Assembly (NCBI RefSeq): GCF_004136635.1
Contig: NZ_NOIU01000001.1
Span: 248,001 to 312,000 of the forward strand
Length of the DNA stretch: 64,000 nucleotides
DNA from: Rothia halotolerans
GTDB taxonomy: Bacteria; Actinomycetota; Actinomycetes; Actinomycetales; Micrococcaceae
Direction of reading: 5' to 3'
Shown here: in pieces, positions 1-6,467 of the stretch
Layout of the letters: each line of letters starts with the position of its first letter
Position numbering within the stretch: the first letter of the stretch is position 1
Position numbers and translations under genes: made by a program
Notes under the pieces: generated by a model
Databases searched by the model: none
Seen by the model: the letters and a program-made list of their open reading frames with translations, nothing else
Told to the model about the DNA's origin: nothing

Positions 1-404
1 GCGTCGGCCATGAGCCAGTACACCTCGGTCCAGGCGTCCACGATCTCCGGCGTCGCCGCCTCGCCCAGGTCGGCGGCGATCGCGCCGAACAGGTAGCGGT
101 AGACGGTGGGGTACTCCCCCTCATCCAGCCCGAGCGAGGCGTGCTTGTGGGCGATGCGCGAGAGCATCTTCTCCGGGTAGGCGTCCGGGTTCTCGACGAG
201 CCACTGGGCGAAGAGGGTGATGGAGCCGGCGAGCGCCCGCGGCTGCGAGCCCTCCAGCTGGGAGGAGCGGGAGAACATCCCGTCCATCAGGTCGGGGCGC
301 GCCTGGAACATCTCCCGGTAGAAGACGGGGGTGATGTGGGGTATCCGCTCGGCGATGACGGGAAGGGTGGCCTCGATGAGGGGACGGGACTTGGCAGACA
401 GCAT
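1..404 (-). CDS. hmp: Flavohemoprotein (nitric oxide dioxygenase), N-terminal part
   Basis: This is the first 134 codons of a flavohemoglobin; the rest lies beyond base 1. Hmp oxidises nitric oxide to nitrate in the cytoplasm with O2 and NAD(P)H. Only the heme (globin) domain is visible. It has the B10 tyrosine (Y29, in VFYREMF), an E7-type glutamine (Q54) and the proximal histidine of the IAHKH motif near residue 88, all at the positions expected for Hmp. The start at 404 is supported by GGAGG six bases upstream. The FAD and NAD domains cannot be checked, so a single-domain globin is formally possible. An NsrR-type gene lies upstream on the same strand, and an NsrR-like operator sits between them. 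Confidence 0.9.
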   Translation of the reverse strand, partial: MLSAKSRPLIEATLPVIAERIPHITPVFYREMFQARPDLMDGMFSRSSQLEGSQPRALAGSITLFAQWLVENPDAYPEKMLSRIAHKHASLGLDEGEYPTVYRYLFGAIAADLGEAATPEIVDAWTEVYWLMAD

Positions 405-441
405 GGGATGCCTCCGGCGGTCGGGATCTGTGTGCCCCTTA

Positions 442-465
442 AAACTAGCATTTTGAATACCAATT
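442..465 (-). promoter_or_regulatory. NsrR-type operator overlapping the hmp -10 region
   Basis: Positions 443-465 form a 23-base imperfect inverted repeat beginning AACTAGCAT and ending ATACCAATT. It closely matches, from memory, the Streptomyces coelicolor NsrR sites (AA...G.AT....ATnnC...TT layout). It lies in a locally AT-rich island and overlaps a possible minus-strand -10 hexamer TAGTTT (442-447), so a bound repressor would block RNA polymerase. The next gene downstream is hmp. Confidence 0.8.
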
Positions 466-593
466 ATTGAATCGGGGGATCCCGGGGCCGCATCGGTGAG
501 GGTCGCGCCGTTCCGTCAGTGCTCGCCGCGGGCCTGAGGGGCCCGCTTCCGGTGGACGCGGGGGCCGCGCACGGCCAGGAGGGTGAGGCCCCG

Positions 594-1067
594 TCAGGGA
601 AGCTGCGGCGTGGTCTCGCCCTGGGAGACGGTGAGGCCCAGGCTGAGCATCACGGGGCCCATCTGCCGCGCGTGCGGCAGGTCCGAGACCACGATGTCGT
701 CCAGCGCCGCGTAGAAGGCCTCCCTGGCCTTCCCCAGCGCGGCTCGCAGCCGGCACGAGGAGTCGAGCGGGCAGGCGCCGTCCGCGGCCTCGCACTCGAC
801 CATCGGTTGGTCCCCCTCGAGCTCCCTCAGCAGGCGTCCCACGGTCTCCCGGCCGCCGGCGGGGGTGATGGCGACGCCGCCCGAGCGGCCCCGCGCGGCG
901 TCGACGAGCCCCAGCGACCTCAGCCGCGCCACGGCCTTGGTCACGTGGTGGTACGGGGAGTCGATGGCCTCGGCGATCTGCTGGGTGGTCAGCCGGCTGC
1001 CGCTCTCGACGCCGACGAGCAGCATCATGGTCCTCAGGCTCACGTCGGAGAACGCGGTGAGACGCAC
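594..1067 (-). CDS. nsrR: Rrf2-family NO-sensing repressor, NsrR type
   Basis: This 157-residue Rrf2-family regulator has a winged helix-turn-helix over residues 1-80 and three cysteines, C92, C99 and C105, in the loop that holds the iron-sulfur cluster. That spacing matches NsrR of Streptomyces. NsrR represses hmp until nitric oxide destroys its cluster. The GTG start at 1067 has an AGAGGG ribosome site seven bases upstream. The gene is co-directional with hmp, 190 bases away, and an NsrR-like operator lies in that gap. IscR or another Rrf2 sensor is the alternative, but gene context and operator favour NsrR. Confidence 0.9.
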   Translation of the reverse strand: MRLTAFSDVSLRTMMLLVGVESGSRLTTQQIAEAIDSPYHHVTKAVARLRSLGLVDAARGRSGGVAITPAGGRETVGRLLRELEGDQPMVECEAADGACPLDSSCRLRAALGKAREAFYAALDDIVVSDLPHARQMGPVMLSLGLTVSQGETTPQLP

Positions 1068-1122
1068 GGGCCTGCCCTCTCTTCCCTTCGAGTTTCCGTC
1101 CGCCCCGGCGGGCGTCGGCCCG

Positions 1123-1614
1123 TCAGGAGTGGCTCATGATCCGCCCGGTCCGCGGCAGGACCAGGGGGTGCGCACCGCGCCGGCGATGCGGTGCGCAGCT
1201 GTGCCGCCTGTGCATCCGGGCCATGAGGAGGTCGTGCCGCTGGCGGCGGGCGACCCGGGCCCCCGCCCGCTCCGCGCGGACCCTCTCCGTCCGCTCGCGG
1301 CGCTGCTCCCGGCGCCGCCGGTACGCGCGCCACACGGCCACGACCTTGCCCTTGGCCCACTGGTTGAACCGATGGACCAGCGGGTACTCCGTGGCCAGGA
1401 CCCCGAGCCCGAGGAAGATCGCGAGCCAGCCCGGCCCCGGCGTCACCAGCATGACGACGCCGGCCAGCGCGATCGCTCCTCCGACCAGCGTCACGAGCCC
1501 CTTGTAGACCAGCCGCAGCACGGGGTGCCGGTGCGTGAACGCCTTGAACCGTCCCAGCAGGTGGTGCAGGCGCCCTTCGCGCTGCCCCTGTTCGATCTCG
1601 GCCTCTAGGCTCAC
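1123..1614 (-). CDS. TIGR02611-type membrane protein (PGPGW motif)
   Basis: A 163-residue actinobacterial membrane protein of unknown function. It has two hydrophobic segments (about residues 35-75) with the family signature PGPGW between them, followed by a long arginine-rich cytoplasmic tail. The second GTG (1614) is chosen because AGGAG lies six bases upstream of it; the first GTG (1620) abuts that site. It stands alone between nsrR and murB, and the context gives no clue to its role. Confidence 0.75.
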   Translation of the reverse strand: MSLEAEIEQGQREGRLHHLLGRFKAFTHRHPVLRLVYKGLVTLVGGAIALAGVVMLVTPGPGWLAIFLGLGVLATEYPLVHRFNQWAKGKVVAVWRAYRRRREQRRERTERVRAERAGARVARRQRHDLLMARMHRRHSCAPHRRRGAHPLVLPRTGRIMSHS

Positions 1615-1725
1615 CGGCACCTCCTGGCGCGCTCGGGTGACAAACGTGCTCCCCAGTCTAGGTGCTGGCGGCCCTCCGGTATATGGTACGCCCCACGGAA
1701 CGGCCGATGCGCAGGAAACTGCCAG

Positions 1726-2817
1726 CTACAGCTCGACGCCGAGCAGCACCGGCTCGGCCTCCAGCCGCACGCCGAAGGCCTCCTGCACGCCGTCGCGCAC
1801 CGTCCGGGCGATCGCGAGCACGTCCCCCGCGCTCGCGCCCCCGCGGTTGGTCACGGCGAGGGTGTGCTTGGTCGAGAGCGAGGAGCGCCCGCCCGCGATC
1901 CCCGCCGCCTCGCCGTCGAGCCCGAAGCCCCTGGTGAAACCCGCGTGCTGGATCAGCCAGGCGGCGGAGAGCTTGATCCTGGAGGCGTCGACCTCGCCGG
2001 CCGGGTCCAGGACGGGATAGCGGGGGGCGTCGTCGGGAACCGCCCCGGCCTCCCCCGCCGGGACGATGGGGTTGGTGAAGAACGAGCCGGTGCTGAAGGT
2101 GTCCCGGTCCCCGGCGTCCAGAACCATCCCCTTGCCGGCCCGCAGGCCGAGGACCGCGCGCCGCACCTCGGCCGCCGGGGCGCTCTCGCCGACCTCGACC
2201 CCCAGGACGCGGGCCAGCTCGGCGTAGCGGATCGGCGCCGAGGCGGCGCTGCGCGGCAGCGCGAACTCGACCTCGAGCACGACGTAGCGGGGCGAGTGCC
2301 CCATGGTCTCGCGCTTCAGGCGCGAGTCCCGGTAGGAGAAGGCCAGCTCGTCCCGGCTCAGCTCGAGCCGCCGGCGCTCCCGCCGGTCGTAGACGAACGC
2401 GCGGGTCAGCAGCTGGGAGATCTCGGTGCCGTACGCGCCGACGTTCTGCACCGGCGTCGCACCCGTGGTGCCGGGGATGCCGGAGAGCGTCTCGAGCCCG
2501 GAGAGCCCGGAGTCGACGGCGCGGGCCACCAGCTCGTCCCACGGCTCGCCCGCCGCGGCCCGCAGCAGCACGCCCTCGCTCCCGGCGCGCTCGGAGATCT
2601 CGACGCCGCGGGTCCGCACGTGCACCACGGTCCCGGCGAAGCCCGCGTCGCCGATCAGCAGGTTGGAGCCGCCGCCGAGCACCAGGAGGGGCTCTCCCGC
2701 GGCGTCGGCGCGGGCGACGGCGTCCACGAGCCGTTCGGTGCTCGTCGCGGCTGCGTAGGAGGCGGCGGGTCCGCCCACGCCGAGAGTGGTCAGGTCGCTC
2801 AGGAGGGTCTCAGTCAC
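1726..2817 (-). CDS. murB: UDP-N-acetylenolpyruvoylglucosamine reductase
   Basis: MurB (363 residues) reduces UDP-GlcNAc-enolpyruvate to UDP-MurNAc with NADPH and FAD, the second committed step of peptidoglycan synthesis, in the cytoplasm. The FAD-binding motifs GGGSNLL (48-54) and IPGTTGATPVQNVGAYG (114-130) are present. So are the SYRDS substrate motif (161-165), the catalytic serine in GSFFTNP (S245) and the C-terminal glutamate of LEAEP (about E355). The GTG start at 2817 begins where homologous sequence begins; the open frame continues far upstream only by chance. There is no ribosome site, but a TAGACT -10 hexamer seven bases upstream suggests a leaderless mRNA. Confidence 0.96.
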   Translation of the reverse strand: MTETLLSDLTTLGVGGPAASYAAATSTERLVDAVARADAAGEPLLVLGGGSNLLIGDAGFAGTVVHVRTRGVEISERAGSEGVLLRAAAGEPWDELVARAVDSGLSGLETLSGIPGTTGATPVQNVGAYGTEISQLLTRAFVYDRRERRRLELSRDELAFSYRDSRLKRETMGHSPRYVVLEVEFALPRSAASAPIRYAELARVLGVEVGESAPAAEVRRAVLGLRAGKGMVLDAGDRDTFSTGSFFTNPIVPAGEAGAVPDDAPRYPVLDPAGEVDASRIKLSAAWLIQHAGFTRGFGLDGEAAGIAGGRSSLSTKHTLAVTNRGGASAGDVLAIARTVRDGVQEAFGVRLEAEPVLLGVEL

Positions 2818-2830
2818 GGCATCCAGTCTA
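2818..2830 (-). promoter_or_regulatory. Leaderless murB promoter (-10 TAGACT)
   Basis: On the minus strand TAGACT (2825-2830) is followed by seven bases and then the murB GTG. Transcription would start at or next to the start codon. No Shine-Dalgarno sequence is present. Confidence 0.55.
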
Positions 2831-2867
2831 GCCGGAGGGCGCACCGAGCCGGGTGTGGCCGGGGCCT

Positions 2868-4142
2868 CTAACGCTCGTCCTCGCCCGGCAGGGGACCGCG
2901 CAGGTGCGGCTCGGAATCCCCGTCCGGGGCACGCGGCTCGCGCTTCGGCGTCGCCAGCTGCGGCACCAGGAACAGCGAGCAGACCACCAGCACCAGGACC
3001 ACGGCCAGCCCGTTGCGGACCCCCAGCGCCTCGCCGAGCACGCCCAGCAACGGCGGACCGCCCAGGAAGGCGCCGTAGCCGATGGTGGAGACCACCGAGA
3101 CGCGGGCCGAGGCGCGGACCGGGTCGTCGGCCGCGGCGGACATCCCGACCGGGAAGCCCAGGGCCGCCCCGACGCCCCACACGAAGACCGCGATCAGGCC
3201 GAGCCACAGCCACGGCGAGAGCACGAAGCCCGCGAGCCCCACGATCGCCAGGCCGCAGGCGACCCGCATGACGGCGACGCGGCCGTAGACGTTGAGCACC
3301 CCGGTGCCGAGCAGCCGGCCGGTGGTCATCGCCGTGACGAACAGGCCGTAGCCGATCGCGCCGACCGAGGCGGAGGCGTCGTAGCCGTCGGTCAGCGCCA
3401 GCGCGACCCAGTCGTTGGCGGCCCCCTCCGCGAGCGCCATGCCGAGCACGAACAGGCCCAGCAGCACGGTCCGCCGCTCCTGCCACGCGTGGCGCACGGT
3501 GTACGGACCGCCCCGCTGGTCGACGATCGCCATCAGTCCCGTGGTGGTGGGCTGGATGTCGCCGCCCTCGTGCCGGGTGAAGCGCATCGAGACGATGACC
3601 AGCGCGATCACCACGACGTAGACCCCGGCCATGTGGGCGAAGACCGAGACCCCGAGCGCCGTCATCGCGGTGCCCACGATCGAGCCGAGCACGGTACCCA
3701 CGGAGAAGCAGCCGTGCATCAGCGGCATGCGCTGCTTCCTCAGCGCCCGCTCGACGGCGGCTCCCTGGACGTTGGCGGCCACCGAGTACGTGGCCTGGCC
3801 CAGGCCGAACAGACCCAGCCCGATCCCGGCGACCGCCACCGAGTGCAGCAGCGTCACCCCCGCGGCGAGGCCGAAGCCGCCGACCATCATCAGCGCGAAG
3901 GTCAGCCAGAGCGTGCGCTGCGCGCCGAGCCTCATCACCACCGGCCCGGAGGCGGAGACGGAGAGGAAGGCGCCGACCGTCTGGGCGAGCAGCAGCATCC
4001 CGAGCGGGCCGGCGCTCAGCCCGAGCTCGCCGGCGATGGCGGGCACGCGCACCAGCCATGCGGAGATGGACAGGCCGCTGGCCAGGTAGACGCCCAGGAC
4101 GGCGTACAGCCAGGCGCGGTCGGTGGGGCGCGGGGTCCTCAT
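2868..4142 (-). CDS. MFS transporter
   Basis: A 424-residue integral membrane protein with about twelve hydrophobic segments of the major facilitator superfamily. A charged loop (about residues 205-235) separates two six-helix halves. It resembles the sugar/drug efflux-like MFS proteins common in actinobacteria. The substrate cannot be inferred. The start at 4142 lies five bases after the stop of the hadB-like gene, so translation is probably coupled to the dehydratase operon. The last 35 residues are acidic and cytoplasmic. Confidence 0.8.
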   Translation of the reverse strand: MRTPRPTDRAWLYAVLGVYLASGLSISAWLVRVPAIAGELGLSAGPLGMLLLAQTVGAFLSVSASGPVVMRLGAQRTLWLTFALMMVGGFGLAAGVTLLHSVAVAGIGLGLFGLGQATYSVAANVQGAAVERALRKQRMPLMHGCFSVGTVLGSIVGTAMTALGVSVFAHMAGVYVVVIALVIVSMRFTRHEGGDIQPTTTGLMAIVDQRGGPYTVRHAWQERRTVLLGLFVLGMALAEGAANDWVALALTDGYDASASVGAIGYGLFVTAMTTGRLLGTGVLNVYGRVAVMRVACGLAIVGLAGFVLSPWLWLGLIAVFVWGVGAALGFPVGMSAAADDPVRASARVSVVSTIGYGAFLGGPPLLGVLGEALGVRNGLAVVLVLVVCSLFLVPQLATPKREPRAPDGDSEPHLRGPLPGEDER

Positions 4143-4147
4143 GTCGC

Positions 4148-4606
4148 TCAGAGGCGCACCACGGCCTGGGCCTTCACCAGGACCTTCTGGTCCTTCCCGG
4201 CCTCGTCCGGGGCGGTCACCGCCAGGTCCACGCGGACGGTGGAGGCCTCGGCGTCGAGCGCGGCGATCTTGCCGGAGACCGTGACGACGCTGCCACCGGT
4301 CTCCGGGGAGCCGGCGCCCTCGGCGTCGGGCACGGGGACGGGCTTGGTGAAGCGCGTCTGGTAGTCGAGGATCGCACCGGGGTCCCCGGCCCAGTCGACG
4401 ACCAGCTGCACGGCGGCGCCCATCGTGAACATGCCGTGGGCGATGACGCCCGGCAGCCCGACGGCGCGGGCGAACCGCTCGTTCCAGTGGATGGGGTTGA
4501 GGTCGCCGCTCGCGCCGGCGTAGCGCACCAGGTCGGCGCGCGTCACCGGGATCTCGCGGGTGCCGATGCTCTGGCCCTTCTCGAGCTCTGCGAGGTTCAC
4601 GTTCAC
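4148..4606 (-). CDS. MaoC-family dehydratase, HadB-like
   Basis: A 152-residue hot-dog-fold protein with the hydratase-2 signature. The motif GDLNPIHWNERFA, beginning near residue 34, carries the catalytic Asp/His pair, and it is followed by IAHGMFTMG. Such proteins dehydrate 3-hydroxyacyl thioesters. In mycobacteria the catalytic HadB subunit pairs with HadA or HadC in the FAS-II cycle. Here it overlaps the HadA-like gene by four bases (GTGA), so the two are probably one heterodimeric enzyme. The actual substrate in this organism (fatty acid chain or other acyl group) is inference. Confidence 0.85.
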   Translation of the reverse strand: MNVNLAELEKGQSIGTREIPVTRADLVRYAGASGDLNPIHWNERFARAVGLPGVIAHGMFTMGAAVQLVVDWAGDPGAILDYQTRFTKPVPVPDAEGAGSPETGGSVVTVSGKIAALDAEASTVRVDLAVTAPDEAGKDQKVLVKAQAVVRL

Positions 4607-5067
4607 TCCTCTTCCCCTCCCCGCACCAGCAGGGAGGACACGGCGGTGGCGACGGGCTCGCCGGCGGCGTCCGCGATCTCCTCGCGCGTGGTGATCATGG
4701 CGCCGGCCCCCAGGGAGCGGACGGCGTCGACGTGGACGGTGGCGCTGAGCTCGTCGCCGGCCACGATCGGGCGGTGGTGGGTGAAGCGCTGGTCCGCGTG
4801 GACCACCCGGGAGAAGTCGATCCCGGCGGTGGGGTCCTGGATCAGCTGCGCGTCCGCGGCCTGGGCCACGACGATCGCGAAGGTGGGCGGGGCCACCAGG
4901 TCGGCGTGCCCGAGCGCGCGGGCGGCGTCGACGTCGTGGTGCGCCGGGGCCTGGGCCTTCACGGCGCGGGCGAACTCGCGGATCTTCTCGCGGGAGACGG
5001 AGTAGACCGGGGCGTCGGCGTAGACGCGCCCGGCCAGGTCCTCCGCGAGGCTCGGGGATGCTGGCAT
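4603..5067 (-). CDS. FAS1-type dehydratase domain protein, HadA/HadC-like
   Basis: A 154-residue protein with the MaoC N-terminal (FAS1_DH region) hot-dog fold. It lacks the catalytic Asp/His motif of its neighbour, as expected for the structural, substrate-binding subunit of a HadAB-type dehydratase. The ATG at 5067 is preceded by AAGGAG at good spacing, so the longer upstream frame is not used. It is first in a tight run hadA-hadB-MFS. MurB follows on the same strand but has its own promoter. Confidence 0.82.
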   Translation of the reverse strand: MPASPSLAEDLAGRVYADAPVYSVSREKIREFARAVKAQAPAHHDVDAARALGHADLVAPPTFAIVVAQAADAQLIQDPTAGIDFSRVVHADQRFTHHRPIVAGDELSATVHVDAVRSLGAGAMITTREEIADAAGEPVATAVSSLLVRGGEEE

Positions 5068-5170
5068 GGCTCTCCTTGGCGGGTGGGGTTCTGGTGGAGT
5101 GGTCGGTCGCGGCTCCGCCCGGCGGGGCCCGACGACGTCGTACCCCAGCCTACCGGCGCGCACGCGGCGC

Positions 5171-6004
5171 TCAGGCGGAGGCGGCGGCCTCCCCCGCGTC
5201 CGAGCGCCCCAGGGCCCGCTCGGAGCGGTCGTAGAGCGCGATGCCGGCCGCGACCGAGACGTTCAGCGACTCGGTGCCGGCCGCCATCGGGATCGCGGCG
5301 GTCCAGTCCACCGCCGAGGCGACCTCCTCGGACAGGCCGGTCTTCTCCGCGCCGAACACCAGCGCGAGGTCCCCGGCGTCCCCGGAGATCTCCCGCACCC
5401 GCCGGCGGGCGCCGCCGTCCAGGGCCACCACGCGGCGCTCGCCCTCGGCGAGCATGTTCCTGGCCTGCTCCCGGGTAGCCAGCGCGACGGGCAGGGAGAA
5501 GACGTAGCCGCGGCTGGCCCGGATGAGCCGGCGGTCGGCGATGCTCGCCAGGCCGCTGTCCACCAGCACCACCCCGGCGGCGCCGAAGGCGTAGGCGCTG
5601 CGCACGACCGCCCCGATGTTGCCCACGATCGTCACGCCGTCCAGCACGACGACGTCGCCCGTCCTCCCGTAGACCCCGCCGGGCCGCAGGGCCCGCGGCG
5701 CGCGGGCGATGCCGAAGAGCTTGGGCCGCTTCTCGCTCTTGAAGACCTCGGTGGCCAGCGAGGTGCCCAGCAGGCGGATCGGGATCTCCCGCTCACGGCA
5801 GATCTCCGCCACCTCGGCCGGGACGGGCGCCGTCTCCAGGGCGTAGACCTCGATGAAGTCGACGCCGCCGCGCAGGCTCTGCAGGACCGGCTCCTCGTCC
5901 TCGACGAGGATGGTGCGCAGGACCGTCCGCGAGGGCTTCGCGACGTCCACGATGCGCTGCACGCCGGGGTCCCCGCGGTCGGTGATCGTCTCGTAAGATT
6001 CCAT
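5171..6004 (-). CDS. Thiostrepton-resistance-type 23S rRNA (A1067-2'-O) methyltransferase homologue
   Basis: A 277-residue SpoU/TrmD (SPOUT) methyltransferase. It aligns without gaps over its first ~190 residues, as far as I can recall the sequences, with Tsr/NshR, the thiostrepton/nosiheptide resistance enzymes that methylate A1067 in the L11-binding region of 23S rRNA. The SPOUT motifs are at 129-135 (NIGAVVR), 213-225 (FGAEKTG) and 238-258 (ESLNVS). The residues I recall as critical in Tsr (F88, N129, R135, R165, E220, N248) are all present. The N-terminal L30e-like RNA-binding domain (about 1-105) is kept. It lies alone between tRNA genes and hadA. A housekeeping methylase of other specificity is the alternative. 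Confidence 0.82.
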   Translation of the reverse strand: MESYETITDRGDPGVQRIVDVAKPSRTVLRTILVEDEEPVLQSLRGGVDFIEVYALETAPVPAEVAEICREREIPIRLLGTSLATEVFKSEKRPKLFGIARAPRALRPGGVYGRTGDVVVLDGVTIVGNIGAVVRSAYAFGAAGVVLVDSGLASIADRRLIRASRGYVFSLPVALATREQARNMLAEGERRVVALDGGARRRVREISGDAGDLALVFGAEKTGLSEEVASAVDWTAAIPMAAGTESLNVSVAAGIALYDRSERALGRSDAGEAAASA

Positions 6005-6120
6005 CTGCGCATCCTATCAATCGGGGTGGGCGGGGCTTTCGGGGCGTTCCTGCGCGGTTCCGGGAGCGGAACGTGCGTCGACGTGCGGGGTGGTGTGCAT
6101 CCCCCGCGGCCCCGGACGCG

Positions 6121-6165
6121 AAAAATCCCCGGCATCCGCAGCCTGTGGCCTGGAATGCCGGGGAT
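6121..6165 (-). terminator. Rho-independent terminator after the tRNA pair
   Basis: An 11-base-pair stem (6125-6135 with 6155-6165) ends in a run of five U residues on the minus strand (6121-6125). It closes the tRNA-Thr/tRNA-Met transcript just before the methyltransferase gene. Confidence 0.85.
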
Positions 6166-6175
6166 CCCGGTTCTG

Positions 6176-6249
6176 TAGCGGTGGACGGGCTCGATCCGTC
6201 GACCTCACGATTATGAGTCGTGCGCTCTAACCAGCTGAGCTACACCGCC
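6176..6249 (-). tRNA. tRNA-Met (CAT), elongator type
   Basis: A 74-base cloverleaf with acceptor GGCGGTG pairing with CACCGCT (G1-U72 wobble), a D-arm with GGTTAG, anticodon loop CTCATAA and T-arm GATCGAGC. The first acceptor pair and the loop fit an elongator rather than an initiator tRNA. A lysidine-modified isoleucine tRNA with the same anticodon is less likely. The 3' CCA is not encoded. Confidence 0.92.
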
Positions 6250-6303
6250 GTGACATGGAAGGCCCGCACCAGGAATGAACCTGATGCAGGCCCTCAGCAT
6301 GAG

Positions 6304-6375
6304 AGCCCCGACCGGGAATCGATCCCGGGACCTCCATCTTACCAAGATGGCGCTCTACCACTGAGCTATCGGGGC
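6304..6375 (-). tRNA. tRNA-Thr (GGT)
   Basis: A 72-base cloverleaf with acceptor GCCCCGA / TCGGGGC, D-loop GTGGTAGA, anticodon stem CCATC/GATGG holding GGT, and T-loop GATCGATT. The discriminator base is T and CCA is not encoded. It is 54 bases upstream of tRNA-Met on the same strand, so the two are probably co-transcribed. Confidence 0.95.
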
Positions 6376-6467
6376 AACGACATAAAACTATACAGACCCT
6401 TGCCGGAACCGACAAATCCGCACAGCATGTCGCTGATCACATCAGTGATCGGAGGGGGTGGCGGACC

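Noticed and set aside
1726-4059. A 777-codon open frame containing murB
   Set aside because: Only the part after the GTG at 2817 resembles MurB; the upstream part is antisense-frame shadow of the MFS gene and has low-complexity Arg/Ala/Gly content.
4858-4990. A riboswitch or structured RNA near hadA
   Set aside because: The sequence is coding for the HadA-like protein, and no conserved RNA motif was recognised.
5171-6004. The Tsr-like gene as part of a mobile resistance island
   Set aside because: No transposase, integrase or flanking repeats are visible, and base composition matches the neighbours.
6005-6175. rpmG (ribosomal protein L33) next to tRNA-Met
   Set aside because: The position would fit many relatives, but no L33 sequence exists in any frame; the space holds only the terminator and upstream region.
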